64,000 nucleotides of DNA from Leifsonia virtsii (GTDB lineage Bacteria; Actinomycetota; Actinomycetes; Actinomycetales; Microbacteriaceae): the NCBI RefSeq assembly GCF_030433675.1, contig NZ_JAROCB010000001.1, positions 62,001 to 126,000 of the forward strand. The letters are read 5' to 3'. Of the stretch, positions 34,980 through 44,236 are shown in pieces. How positions within the stretch are numbered: position 1 is the first letter of the stretch; each line of letters starts with the position of its first letter. Position numbers and translations under genes: made by a program. A model generated the notes under the pieces. The model was given only the letters and a program-made list of their open reading frames with translations, made no database searches and was not told where the DNA came from.

Positions 34980-36272
34980 ATGGCCTCACCGATCACCCCG
35001 CCCCGCGGCATGCGCGACTTCCTCCCCGCCGAGAAGGCCCGTCGCGAGCATGCCCTCGGGGTGATCCGGCGCAGCTTCGCGGCGCACGGCTTCGACGAGA
35101 TCGAGACGCCCGTGGTCGAAGACGTGGAGCGGCTGCACTCCGGGCTCGGCGGCGACAACGAGAAGCTCTCGTTCAGCATCCTGAAGCGCGGTCTCGACGC
35201 CGACGACCTGACCGGCGCGATCGAGTCCGGCGACCTGCTGGCCCTGTCCGACCTCGGTCTGCGCTTCGACCTCACCGTGCCGCTCGCGCGGTTCTACGCC
35301 TCGCACCGGGGGGAGCTGCCGCCGGTGTTCCGCAGCATCCAGATCGCGCCGGTGTGGCGGGCGGAGCGTCCGCAGAAGGGGCGGTACCGCCAGTTCGTGC
35401 AGTGCGACATCGACATCATCGGCGAGCCGTCGCAGCTCGCCGAGGTCGAACTCATCACGGCGACGGCGGCGGCGCTGGAGGCGCTCGGGCTGACCGACTG
35501 CACCATCCGCATCAACGACCGCCGCATCCTCAACGGACTGCTCGAGTACTGCGGCTTCGCCGAGGCGCGCTGGCCGCAGGTGCTCATCTCGATCGACAAG
35601 CTCGACAAGATCGGCGCCGAGGGCGTCGTCGCCGAGCTGGCCGAGGGCGGCGCGGATTCCGCGGCGGTGCTCGGCGGCATCCTCGCCGAGCTCGAGCCCC
35701 ACCTGGCGGAGGGCGGTGTCGAGCTCACGGTCGAGGCGATCACGGGCATCCTGCCCGAGGGCATGGACACTGACGCGGTCGCCGACCTGGAGGCGCTGGC
35801 CCACGCGCTCGACACCCTCCCGCCGGGCGTCAGCCTGCGTTTCGACCCGACCCTCGTGCGCGGCATGGGCTACTACACCGGCACCATCTTCGAGATCTCG
35901 CACCCGGGCTCCGGAAGCTCGGTCGGCGGGGGCGGCCGCTACGACGGCATGATCGGGCGGTTCCTCGGCACCGACGTGCCCGCGGCCGGTTTCTCGATCG
36001 GCTTCGAGCGCGTGGTCGACCTCATCGAGCTGCCGGACGACGCGGGGGAGGAGTCGGTGGTGCTGGTGTACGACCCCTCCGTCCCGCTCGACCGCCTCGT
36101 CGCCATCAAGTCGGAGCTCATCGCCTCGGGTTCCCGCGTGCGGCTCGACCGCCGCGCCAAGAACCTGAAGGCGGTGCTCGACCGGGCGGCCGCCGCGGGG
36201 TTCCGCTCCTTCGCGTTCGTGAACGCCGACACGGCCGATGCGTCGGCCCTCGACCTGAAGCCGCTGGCATGA
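34980..36272 (+). CDS. hisS: Histidyl-tRNA synthetase
   Basis: Charges tRNA-His. The 430-aa class II synthetase shows PPRGMRDFLPAEKARR (N-terminus), motif 1 around DEIETPVVED, motif 2 FRSIQIAPVWRAERPQKGRYRQFVQCDIDIIGEPS (read in parts), the histidine-A loops (LVRGMGYYTGTIFEI), and motif 3 VGGGGRYDGMIGRF...GFSIGFERV. The C-terminal anticodon-binding domain ends the protein. The start is the ATG 6 nt after AAGAAT; reading further upstream gives Arg-rich sequence with no family match. Overlaps the DUF1349 gene (ATGA). Confidence 0.95.
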   Translation: MASPITPPRGMRDFLPAEKARREHALGVIRRSFAAHGFDEIETPVVEDVERLHSGLGGDNEKLSFSILKRGLDADDLTGAIESGDLLALSDLGLRFDLTVPLARFYASHRGELPPVFRSIQIAPVWRAERPQKGRYRQFVQCDIDIIGEPSQLAEVELITATAAALEALGLTDCTIRINDRRILNGLLEYCGFAEARWPQVLISIDKLDKIGAEGVVAELAEGGADSAAVLGGILAELEPHLAEGGVELTVEAITGILPEGMDTDAVADLEALAHALDTLPPGVSLRFDPTLVRGMGYYTGTIFEISHPGSGSSVGGGGRYDGMIGRFLGTDVPAAGFSIGFERVVDLIELPDDAGEESVVLVYDPSVPLDRLVAIKSELIASGSRVRLDRRAKNLKAVLDRAAAAGFRSFAFVNADTADASALDLKPLA

Positions 36273-36886
36273 GCTCGGGCGGCTGGGCGGCCCACAGCCC
36301 GCTCGCTGCGCGCGCGCTCGCCTGGAGCGAAGGACGTTGGACCACCCCGCCGGCCGCCGTGGCGTCCGACGGCGACGCGCTCCTCGTGACCGCCGTCGAG
36401 TCGAGCGACGCCTGGCGCACGACCGCGTACGGGTTCGTCCACGACACCGAGCACGCCCTCGTCGCCCCTTTGCCGGTCGGCGCCGCGATGGAGGTCTCGT
36501 TCACCGGCGACTTCGTGTCGGAGTTCGACCAGGCCGGCGCCTTCGTCCGCGTCTCCGACGAAGAGTGGATCAAGGCGGGCGTCGAGTTCGCCGACGGCGC
36601 CCTCCAGCTCGGCGCCGTCGTCACCCACCGGTTCTCGGACTGGTCGGTCGCCCCGGTCCCGCAGTGGGCCGGCACCCGTATCACCGTGCGGGTGAGCCGG
36701 GCGGGGGACGCCGTCACGGTCCGCGCCCGGTCCGGCGAGGAGCCGTTCCGCCTCGTCCGCGTCGCCCATCTCGACCCCGAGGCGGAGGCGGAGGTCGGTC
36801 CGCTCGTCTGCGCTCCGACCCGGGCGGGCCTCACGGTCCGCTTCGCCTCCTGGACGATCGGCCCCGCCGACGCGGCCCTCCACTGA
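36269..36886 (+). CDS. DUF1349 (concanavalin A-like) domain protein
   Basis: A 205-aa protein of the DUF1349 beta-sandwich family (YesU/regulator-of-conjugation-like lectin fold). It has the family run AYGFVHDTEHALVAPL, EVSFTGDFVSEFDQAGAFVRVSDEEWIKAGVEFADG (in parts; D-QAG-FV and WIK-GVE are typical) and SDWSV. No signal peptide, so cytoplasmic. Function is unknown; lectin-like carbohydrate binding is inference from fold. Its ATG overlaps the hisS stop, so it is translationally coupled to hisS without obvious functional link. Confidence 0.85.
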   Translation: MSSGGWAAHSPLAARALAWSEGRWTTPPAAVASDGDALLVTAVESSDAWRTTAYGFVHDTEHALVAPLPVGAAMEVSFTGDFVSEFDQAGAFVRVSDEEWIKAGVEFADGALQLGAVVTHRFSDWSVAPVPQWAGTRITVRVSRAGDAVTVRARSGEEPFRLVRVAHLDPEAEAEVGPLVCAPTRAGLTVRFASWTIGPADAALH

Positions 36887-36953
36887 CCGTGGGCCCGCGC
36901 CATTCGCCGCAAGCATCCGGCCACGGCCGTCCGGGCGAGCGCGTCCTCACTAG

Positions 36954-38276
<1,323 letters not shown>

Positions 38277-38287
38277 CCCGCGCCCGC

Positions 38288-38326
38288 GCGAACGGCCCCC
38301 GGGACCTCGTCCCGGGGGCCGTTCGC
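38288..38326 (+). terminator. Terminator hairpin of eno
   Basis: Perfect 18-bp stem (38288-38305 with 38309-38326) with a 3-nt loop CTC, 11 bp after the eno stop. A second hairpin follows at 38336-38372: arms pair at 15 of 16 positions around a 5-nt loop, beginning CCGGCCGAGTGG. Confidence 0.9.
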
Positions 38327-38425
38327 ATGCTCGCGCCGGCCGAGTGGCGACGACATGTCACCACTCGGCCGGGATAACCGCGAAGAGTCACCGTTCGGCT
38401 GTCGGCCGGCCGGTAGGGTGCTGGG

Positions 38426-38671
38426 ATGCGGACGGAGTCGGAGGTCGTGCCGCTGGTGCTGTTCCTGGTGCTGGCGGCGCTGTTCGGCCTGCTCGGACTG
38501 TTCCTGCTCATCCGTCCCGGGAGCGCCGCCGCCTTCTTCGCCGACGCGGAGGCGCGACGGCGTTTCCGGCCGCGCGACGCCCGCGCGCTCGGGGCGGTGT
38601 TCGCCGTCGGCGGGGCGGCCCTCGCCGCGCTCGGTGTCGTGCGGCTGGTGACCCTCCTGACCGCGGGCTGA
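38426..38671 (+). CDS. Small two-helix membrane protein, unknown
   Basis: An 81-aa protein of unknown function. Two membrane segments (VVPLVLFLVLAALFGLLGLFLLI and LGAVFAVGGAALAALGVVRLV) flank a charged loop with FFADAEARRRFRPRDAR. ATG at 38426 comes 6 nt after TAGGGT, so it should be a leaderless mRNA. Codon positions show strong third-position GC, supporting a real gene. It lies between eno and divIC; hairpin topology with both ends outside the membrane is likely. No family is recognised. Confidence 0.7.
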   Translation: MRTESEVVPLVLFLVLAALFGLLGLFLLIRPGSAAAFFADAEARRRFRPRDARALGAVFAVGGAALAALGVVRLVTLLTAG

Positions 38672-38769
38672 GCGCATCCCGACACCCCGCCGTGCCTCCG
38701 GCCCGCACACCGTCATCGCCTACGATGAGAGGGGGCCGACCGGCCCAGAACCACCGACCGGGGAGGGCC

Positions 38770-39291
38770 ATGCCGAAGCCGAGCACGCGCCGCGTCCCGG
38801 TGCGCATGCCCCGCCCCACGGGGTCGGGCCGCTGGCTGCGCCAGCTGCACTTCTCGGCGTTCTCGCTCGTGATGATGGGCGTGCTGGTGCTCGCCGTCGT
38901 CATCCTCGCCCCGACCATCCAGGCGTTCCTCGTCCAGAGGCAGCAGATCTCCGACCAGCAGCACGCGGTCGACCGGCTCGCCGCCCAGGTCGACACCCTC
39001 AAGGACCAGCGCGCCCGCTGGAACGACCCCAGCTACCTGCGCGCCCAGGCCCGCGACCGGCTCTACTACGTGATGCCCGGCGAGGTCAGCTACCTGGTAA
39101 TCGACGACCGCCCGCCGGCCGCGACCAAGGACCAGGGCCCGGTCACCTCCAAGCTGCAGAAGACCCAGACCGACTGGGTCGGCTCGCTGTTCGGCTCCTT
39201 CATGGGCGCCGGGCTGACCGAGGCCACCCCGCAGCAGCTGAGCGGGACGCCCGCGCCGACCCCGACCCCGACCTCCACCCCGAAGAAGTAG
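38770..39291 (+). CDS. FtsB/DivIC-family septum formation initiator
   Basis: A 173-aa bitopic division protein that, with FtsL and FtsQ, forms the divisome subcomplex activating septal peptidoglycan synthesis. A basic cytoplasmic end (about 37 residues) precedes one TM helix (FSLVMMGVLVLAVVILAPTIQAFL, in parts) and a coiled coil (QQISDQQHAVDRLAAQVDTLK), then the conserved WNDPSYLRAQARDRLYYVMPGEVSYLV motif. The tail is Thr/Pro-rich. ATG follows GGGGAGGG. The order eno-divIC-DUF501 is widespread in actinobacteria and supports the call; here the small membrane gene intervenes. Confidence 0.92.
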   Translation: MPKPSTRRVPVRMPRPTGSGRWLRQLHFSAFSLVMMGVLVLAVVILAPTIQAFLVQRQQISDQQHAVDRLAAQVDTLKDQRARWNDPSYLRAQARDRLYYVMPGEVSYLVIDDRPPAATKDQGPVTSKLQKTQTDWVGSLFGSFMGAGLTEATPQQLSGTPAPTPTPTSTPKK

Positions 39292-39296
39292 CCCGC

Positions 39297-39812
39297 ATGA
39301 CCAGACCCCCGTTCGACCCCGTGACCGACGAGGACATCGCGGTCGTCTCCGAGCAGCTCGGACGCCCCGCCCGCGACGTCGTCGGCATCGCCGCCCGCTG
39401 CGTGTGCGGCCGGCCGACCGTCGTCTCCACCGCCCCGCGGCTGAGCGACGGGACGCCGTTCCCGACCTTCTACTACCTCACGCATCCGGCCGCCACCGCC
39501 GCCATGTCCGCCCTCGAGGCGACCCAGGTAATGGCCGAGTACAACGAGCTCCTCGGCGAGGACGACGAGATCGCCGCGCAGTATCGCGCGGCGCACGAGC
39601 AGTACCTCGCCGACCGCGAGTCGATCGCCGTCGTCGACGAGCTCCACGGCATCTCCGCGGGCGGCATGCCGTCGCGCGTGAAGTGCCTGCACGCCCTGGC
39701 CGCCCACGCACTCGCCGCCGGTCCCGGCGTCAACCCGATCGGCGACCTCGCGCTCGCCCGCGGCGACTGGTCGCCCGCGGTCTGCGAGTGCCGCATCGAC
39801 GTCGCCGGCTAG
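39297..39812 (+). CDS. DUF501 family protein
   Basis: A 171-aa cytoplasmic protein of the DUF501 family, found almost always downstream of divIC in actinobacteria; function unknown. Seen: LGRPARDVVGIAARCVCGRPTVV, PFPTFYYLTHP, and the C-terminal GGMPSRVKCLHALAAHALAAGPGVNPIGD with a final VCECRI. The conserved cysteines (C-x-C, K-C-L-H and C-x-C) and His suggest metal binding, which is inference. Starts 5 bp after divIC. In many relatives the ppx phosphatase gene comes next; here a subtilase does. Confidence 0.9.
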   Translation: MTRPPFDPVTDEDIAVVSEQLGRPARDVVGIAARCVCGRPTVVSTAPRLSDGTPFPTFYYLTHPAATAAMSALEATQVMAEYNELLGEDDEIAAQYRAAHEQYLADRESIAVVDELHGISAGGMPSRVKCLHALAAHALAAGPGVNPIGDLALARGDWSPAVCECRIDVAG

Positions 39813-39822
39813 GAGCACGGCG

Positions 39823-41094
39823 GTGGGGGAGCGGATGCGGCGGCTCGTCGCGGCGGCCGGCGCCGTCGCGCTCGGTCTCGGCGTCGCCCTCGTCCCCGCC
39901 ACGGTTGCGCGCGCCGATCAGGTGCGCGACATGGAGTACTGGCTGAAGGACTACGGCTTCACCCGCGCCTGGGACACCACCCGTGGTGCCGGCGTCAAGG
40001 TCGCCGTGATCGACACGGGCGTCGACGGCTCCGTGCCCGACCTGGCGGGGGCCGTGGTCGGGGGCACGGACGTCAGCGGCGTCGGGGCGGCCTCCGGGCA
40101 GAAGCCGCTCGGGGACGCAGAGAGCGCGAACCACGGCACCTGGGTGGCGTCCCTGCTCGCCGGGCGCGGCACGACCGCGGGCAACGGCGTCCTGGGCGCG
40201 GCGCCGGAGGCGAGCATCCTGACCGTCTCGGTGGCGCTCGGCAAGGCGATCGGCCGGGTCTCCAGCGACGACCAGATCGCCGAGGCGGTGCGCTGGGCGG
40301 TCGACAACGGGGCCTCCGTGATCAACATGTCGCTCACCCGCAACACGCTGGACTGGCCGACCAGCTGGGACGAGGCCTTCCAGTACGCGTTCGACCACGA
40401 CGTCGTGGTGGTCGCGGCGGCAGGCAACCGCGGCAGCGGGACGAGCGAGGTCGGCGCGCCCGCCACGATCCCCGGTGTCCTCACCGTGGCCGGAGTGGAC
40501 AGGCAGGGCACCGCGAGCTTCGACGCCTCCGCGCAGGGCATCACGATCGGCGTCTCCGCCCCCAGCGAGCAGCTGGTGGGCGCGAACCCCGGCGGCGGGT
40601 ATGTGCAGTGGGCAGGCACCAGCGGGGCTGCCCCGCTGGTCTCGGGAGCCGTCGCGCTGGTGCGCGCCGCGCATCCCGAGCTGAAGGCTCCGGATGTGAT
40701 CGAGCGCATCGTCCGCACCGCCCGGCCCGCGGGAGGCGCCGTCCCGAGCCCGATCTACGGGTTCGGACTGCTCGACGCCGCCGCCGCAGTCACCGCCGAC
40801 GTGCCGCACGTGACCGCGAACCCGATGGGCGACCTGGCGGAGTGGATCCGCGTGCACCGCCGCGCGGAGGCCCCCACCGCGCCGCCGGGCGGGCAGAACG
40901 CACAGGCTGAACCCGTCCCGGCGAAACTCGCCCCCGAACGCGCGGTACCATGGAAGTGGATTTTCTGGCCGCAATGGAGCGTCCTCACCGCTTTCTGGCT
41001 TCCGTTCGCCCTGATCGCCGGCTTCCTCGCCCTCGCCGTCCTCGGCGGCGTCGGCGCGTGGTCGCATTTCAGGCGAACGCGGAGCAAGGAGTAA
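39823..41094 (+). CDS. Membrane-anchored subtilisin-like serine protease (mycosin-like)
   Basis: A 423-aa S8 peptidase exported by a signal peptide (cleavage likely after ATVARA, near residue 31) and held by one C-terminal TM helix (VLTAFWLPFALIAGFLALAVLG) with a short basic tail. The triad is complete: Asp in VAVIDTGVDG, His in NHGTWVASLLAG, Ser in AGTSGAAPLVSG. This layout resembles the mycosin MycP of type VII secretion, but no ESX gene (eccB-E, esxA/B) lies nearby. GTG at 39823 has AGGAG 7 nt upstream; an ATG four codons later is possible. It occupies the place usually held by ppx. Confidence 0.88.
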   Translation: MGERMRRLVAAAGAVALGLGVALVPATVARADQVRDMEYWLKDYGFTRAWDTTRGAGVKVAVIDTGVDGSVPDLAGAVVGGTDVSGVGAASGQKPLGDAESANHGTWVASLLAGRGTTAGNGVLGAAPEASILTVSVALGKAIGRVSSDDQIAEAVRWAVDNGASVINMSLTRNTLDWPTSWDEAFQYAFDHDVVVVAAAGNRGSGTSEVGAPATIPGVLTVAGVDRQGTASFDASAQGITIGVSAPSEQLVGANPGGGYVQWAGTSGAAPLVSGAVALVRAAHPELKAPDVIERIVRTARPAGGAVPSPIYGFGLLDAAAAVTADVPHVTANPMGDLAEWIRVHRRAEAPTAPPGGQNAQAEPVPAKLAPERAVPWKWIFWPQWSVLTAFWLPFALIAGFLALAVLGGVGAWSHFRRTRSKE

Positions 41095-41133
41095 TGTAGG
41101 CCCAAACTTATCGGTTAGAGGAGACGCATCACT

Positions 41134-42549
41134 GTGCCCAAAATCCTGATCGTCGGCGGCGGATACGCCGGCTTCTACACCGCGTGGAAGCTCGAGAAGC
41201 AGCTCCGCCCGGGCGAGGCCGAGGTCACCATGGTCGACCCGCTGCCGTACATGACGTACCAGCCGTTCCTCCCGGAGGTCGCGGCCGGCTCCATCGAGCC
41301 GCGTCACGCGGTGGTCGCACACCGCCGTCACCTCAAGACCACCAACATCATCACCGCGAAGGTCACCTACATCGACCACGCCCGCAAGGTGGCCACCATC
41401 CAGCCGCCGGTCGGCGAGGCGTACGAGTTCGAGTACGACATCGTCGTGGTCACCGCCGGCGCGGTGTCGCGCACGTTCCCGATCCCGGGCGTCGCCGACC
41501 AGGCCGTGGGCCTCAAGAACATCGAGGAGGCCGTGTACATCCGCGACACGCTCCTCACCAACTTCGACAAGGCCGCGGGGCTCCCCCCGGGGCCGGAGCG
41601 CGACCGCCTCCTCACCGTCGTGGTCGTCGGCGGCGGCTTCGCCGGCATCGAGATCTTCGCCGAGCTGCGGTCGTTCGCGAGCGCGCTGCTGAAGCGCTAC
41701 CCGGAGATCGCCTTCGAGGACACCCACTTCCACCTGATCGAGGCCATGGGCCGGATCATGCCGGAGGTGTCGCTCCCGACCAGCCACTGGGTGATCAAGA
41801 ACCTGGCGGAGCGCGGCGCGCAGATCCACCTCGAGACGCAGCTGCAGAGCGCGGTCGACGGTGTCATCCAGCTCTCCACGGGCGAGTCGTTCGAGTCCGA
41901 CCTCATCGTCTGGACCGCCGGCGTCATGGCCAATCCGACCGTCGTGCGTCACACCGATCTCCCGATCGAGGAGCGCGGCCGCCTCCGCGTGCGCGCCGAC
42001 CTGCGGGTGGGCACCGAGGACGAGATCATCGAGGACGCCTGGGGCGCCGGTGACGTCTCCGCTGTCCCGGACCTCACGGGTGCCGGCGTCGGCGGCTACT
42101 GCGTGCCGAACGCGCAGCACGCCGTGCGTCAGGGCAAGCTGATGGCGAAGAACATCGTCGCCTCGCTCCGCGGCGAGCTGCCGCGCCAGTACTACCACAA
42201 GAGCCTCGGCGCGGTCGCCGGCCTCGGCGTCGGCATCGGCGTGCTGCAGTCCGGCAAGCTGGCCGTGAAGGGCTTCTTCGGCTGGGCGGCGCACCGCGGC
42301 TACCACGGTCTGGCCATGCCGACCTGGGAGCGCAAGTGGCGCGTGCTGTGGGGCTGGTGGAACAACGTGTGGCTCGGCCGCGACATCGTGTCGCTCGAGG
42401 CACTCCAGCACCCGCGCGCCGGGTTCGAGGAGTTCGCCGCCCGTCCGAAGCCGGCCGTCGAGGCCGCTCCGGAGGAGCCCGCGAAGAAGCCGTCGACCCG
42501 CAAGAAGGCCGACCCGGCGAAGGAGCCGGCGGAGGTCTCCGCGAAGTAA
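41134..42549 (+). CDS. ndh: Type II NADH:quinone oxidoreductase
   Basis: Non-proton-pumping NADH dehydrogenase passing electrons to menaquinone at the inner membrane face. The 471-aa flavoprotein has two Rossmann motifs, ILIVGGGYAGFYTAWKLE (FAD, residues 4-21 in parts) and VVVVGGGFAGIEIFAEL (NADH, near 170), VTAGAVSRTFPIPGV, AWGAGDVSAVPDLTGAG and the quinone-site VPNAQHAVRQGKLMAKN. Near the C-terminus an amphipathic stretch (GFFGWAAHRGYHGLA, WGWWNNVWLG) serves membrane attachment; a Lys/Ala/Pro tail of about 40 residues follows. GTG start follows GAGGAG. A terminator hairpin ends the gene. Confidence 0.95.
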   Translation: MPKILIVGGGYAGFYTAWKLEKQLRPGEAEVTMVDPLPYMTYQPFLPEVAAGSIEPRHAVVAHRRHLKTTNIITAKVTYIDHARKVATIQPPVGEAYEFEYDIVVVTAGAVSRTFPIPGVADQAVGLKNIEEAVYIRDTLLTNFDKAAGLPPGPERDRLLTVVVVGGGFAGIEIFAELRSFASALLKRYPEIAFEDTHFHLIEAMGRIMPEVSLPTSHWVIKNLAERGAQIHLETQLQSAVDGVIQLSTGESFESDLIVWTAGVMANPTVVRHTDLPIEERGRLRVRADLRVGTEDEIIEDAWGAGDVSAVPDLTGAGVGGYCVPNAQHAVRQGKLMAKNIVASLRGELPRQYYHKSLGAVAGLGVGIGVLQSGKLAVKGFFGWAAHRGYHGLAMPTWERKWRVLWGWWNNVWLGRDIVSLEALQHPRAGFEEFAARPKPAVEAAPEEPAKKPSTRKKADPAKEPAEVSAK

Positions 42550-42558
42550 CGTCTGAGT

Positions 42559-42591
42559 GCGAAAGCCCGGTCCTGGGGACCGGGCTTTCGT
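42559..42591 (+). terminator. Terminator hairpin of ndh
   Basis: Perfect stem GAAAGCCCGGTCC (42561-42573) with 42577-42589 and a TGG loop. A second weaker inverted repeat follows (ATCTCCG at 42628 with CGGAGAT at 42652), and CCGAATCTCCG occurs twice, 50 bp apart (42624 and 42674). The rest of the 226-bp gap to the next gene shows nothing else. Confidence 0.88.
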
Positions 42592-42775
42592 GCGTTCTGG
42601 CTCCTAGGACAGCTCTCGAACGTCCGAATCTCCGTCTGGTCCGCCTCCTGTCGGAGATGCGAGCGAGAGACGGCCGAATCTCCGACGGAAGGCTACGCGG
42701 GCCCGTTGCGGTCGCTGTCCCGCGGGCGCCCGGGCGACCGTACTACGATGACCGGACCCGACAGGAAGGACCATC

Positions 42776-43114
42776 GTGACGGACGAACCGGTCGAGCAGA
42801 CCTACTCCATCGACCTCCCGCCGGAGGTGGCGCCGGGCAGGTACGCGGACTTCGCGAGCATCTGGCACACGCCGAACATCTTCGTGATCGACTTCGTCGC
42901 GATGTCGCAGCCGCCGAGCGTGAACGTCGGCGACGCCGGCCAGCCGCAGATGCTCCTCAACGGCCAGGTGGTGAGCAGGATCCGCATCCCACCGCAGCAG
43001 GTGTTCGAGCTGGCGAAGGCGCTCACCCAGCAGCTGGAGCAGTGGGAGCAGGAGACCGGCCAGCGCCCGCCCTCCGCCCCCTTCTTCGACGGCCCGGCCG
43101 GCCCGACCGGCTGA
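42776..43114 (+). CDS. DUF3467 family protein
   Basis: A 112-aa cytoplasmic protein of the DUF3467 family, function unknown. Seen: YSIDLPPEVAPGRYADFASIWHTPNIFVIDFVAM, with the A-DF-SIWHTP-IFVIDF pattern, and the C-terminal VSRIRIPPQQVFELAKALTQQLEQWE helix, both typical. GTG start follows CAGGAAGGACC. It sits alone between the ndh terminator and a dispersed palindromic repeat. The archaeal/bacterial family has been linked to phage-derived and unrelated operons elsewhere; nothing here gives a role. Confidence 0.85.
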   Translation: MTDEPVEQTYSIDLPPEVAPGRYADFASIWHTPNIFVIDFVAMSQPPSVNVGDAGQPQMLLNGQVVSRIRIPPQQVFELAKALTQQLEQWEQETGQRPPSAPFFDGPAGPTG

Positions 43115-43153
43115 CGCGCCTAGCGCCCGCCGCCTGCACGCCGCAGTCCGCAC

Positions 43154-43222
43154 GCGACTGGGGTCCCGCGGAACGTGTACGCCCGCTCGAGCGCCCGCAG
43201 ACGTTCCGTAGCACCGCAGTCG
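43154..43222. repeat. Dispersed palindromic repeat, copy 2 of 3
   Basis: Arms GCGACTG-N8-CGGAACG (43154-43175) and CGTTCCG-N8-CAGTCG (43202-43222) enclose a 26-nt loop, the same loop size as copy 1. An additional CGCAGTCCGCACGCGACTG lies just before it. Sits between DUF3467 and the PLDc_N gene. Confidence 0.7.
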
Positions 43223-43267
43223 GCGCGCGGCGCGGACTCGCGGCCGCCCTGCGGGTAGGCTCGACGC

Positions 43268-43504
43268 ATGTTCTCGGGTCTCGCCGGATGGCACGTCCTC
43301 GTCCTGATGGTCTGGCTGGTGCCGCTGGTGCTCTGGATCGTCGCGCTCGTGCAGATCGCCCAGAGCCGGGCCGAGGCCGGCCCGACGATCGGCTGGATCG
43401 CCGTCGTGACGCTCGTGCCCTTGGTCGGCTCGATCCTGTGGTTCGCCCTCGGCCGCCGCAGCGTCAGGGAGACGGGTCCCGACAGCCTCGGCGGCGGCGC
43501 GTGA
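43268..43504 (+). CDS. PLDc_N-domain two-helix membrane protein
   Basis: A 78-aa membrane protein equal to the N-terminal membrane module of cardiolipin synthases (PLDc_N), found as a stand-alone protein in many actinobacteria; function unknown. Two TM segments (LVLMVWLVPLVLWIVALVQI and TIGWIAVVTLVPLVGSILWFALGRR) with the diagnostic W-x(2)-V-x(3)-P-x(2)-G-x(3)-WF pattern. No phospholipase HKD motif. ATG follows TAGGCT (43256-43261) by 6 nt: leaderless. Convergent with tRNA-Leu. Confidence 0.85.
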   Translation: MFSGLAGWHVLVLMVWLVPLVLWIVALVQIAQSRAEAGPTIGWIAVVTLVPLVGSILWFALGRRSVRETGPDSLGGGA

Positions 43505-43519
43505 CCGACGACCCCGAAG

Positions 43520-43593
43520 TACCCCCAGTGGGACTCGAACCCACACTCGGGCGAGTTTAAGTCGCCTGCCTCTACCGATTGGGCTATGGGGGC
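43520..43593 (-). tRNA. tRNA-Leu (anticodon TAA), with short class-I variable loop
   Basis: A 74-nt cloverleaf on the minus strand: acceptor GCCCCCA/TGGGGGT with discriminator A, anticodon stem GGCGA/TCGCC, loop CTTAAAC (anticodon TAA, U33 and A37 in place), variable region CGAGT of only 5 nt, T arm GTGGG-TTCGAGT-CCCAC. CCA is not encoded. Leucine tRNAs normally have a long class-II variable arm; this one does not. See findings. Confidence 0.92.
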
Positions 43594-43606
43594 GAGCCGC
43601 GACGCC

Positions 43607-43714
43607 TCAGCGGTTGCGGTACGGCGCCTTGATCAGCTGGACGATGGCCGCGGTGGCGATGCCGCCGCCGACGATGACCACGAGCCAGACGAATCCGATG
43701 AGCAGACCTTCCAT
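43607..43714 (-). CDS. 35-aa single-helix membrane protein
   Basis: A very short gene: MEGLLIGFVWLVVIVGGG through to a basic end (APYRNR). One TM helix fills residues 4-28. TAGTGT (43722-43727) ends 7 nt before the ATG, the same leaderless layout as its neighbours, which argues for a real transcript. It lies 13 bp from the 5' end of tRNA-Leu and would be transcribed toward it. No family is recognised; such peptides often attach to membrane complexes. Confidence 0.62.
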   Translation of the reverse strand: MEGLLIGFVWLVVIVGGGIATAAIVQLIKAPYRNR

Positions 43715-43771
43715 GCGCTCAACACTACAGCCTCCCTTGCCCCGGAGCGCTGCGGGGCGGAGGGTGGGGCG

Positions 43772-44140
43772 ATGATCAGGATCGGATCGATCGTCTGGGG
43801 TGTGCGCGACATCCCGCGCGCCGTGGCGTTCTGGACGGAGGCGCTCGGCTACCGGGCGCTGCGGGAACCCGACGTGGACTGGGCGCTCCTCGGGCCCTCG
43901 GCCGGGCGCGGGCCGCAGCTCGCGCTCAAACTGGTCGGGAGCGAGGCGAACCCCAGCCCCCGTCACCACCTCGACCTGTACGCGTCCGACCGGGAGGCCG
44001 AGGCGGCACGGCTCGTCGCCCTCGGAGCTGCGCCCGTCGACTGGGAGTACGAGGACGACGCAGACTACGTGGTCCTCGCCGACCCGGACGGCAACCGGTT
44101 CTGCGTGGTGGACGCGGGGGAGAAGGCGGCGCCGGTCTGA
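43772..44140 (+). CDS. VOC (glyoxalase/bleomycin-resistance-like) protein
   Basis: A 122-aa vicinal-oxygen-chelate fold protein: two beta-alpha-beta-beta-beta repeats, starting IGSIVWGVRDIPRAVAFWTEALGY and ending DYVVLADPDGNRFCVVD. The His in RHHLDLYAS and the acidic residues near the end are in metal-ligand positions, so a metal-dependent lyase/dioxygenase or simple binding role are both possible. Start is the ATG after GGAGGGTGGGG. Substrate unknown. A hairpin (44237-44283) ends the unit. Confidence 0.85.
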   Translation: MIRIGSIVWGVRDIPRAVAFWTEALGYRALREPDVDWALLGPSAGRGPQLALKLVGSEANPSPRHHLDLYASDREAEAARLVALGAAPVDWEYEDDADYVVLADPDGNRFCVVDAGEKAAPV

Positions 44141-44236
44141 CACGCGACTCTGCGAGGACACTCATGTCATCCGAAGTTCTTCCCCATCCTGACCTTCCAC
44201 ACTGGTCACGGCACCCTTTCTGGTGAGGTGTCCCTC

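Noticed and set aside
38344-38769. Upstream extension of the DivIC gene
   Set aside because: The extended frame is antisense-like sequence overlapping a separate small membrane gene; ATG 38770 has GGGGAGGG and gives a normal DivIC.
39823-41094. Type VII secretion locus
   Set aside because: Only a mycosin-like protease is present; no FtsK/SpoIIIE-type EccC, EccB/D/E or WXG100 gene in the window.
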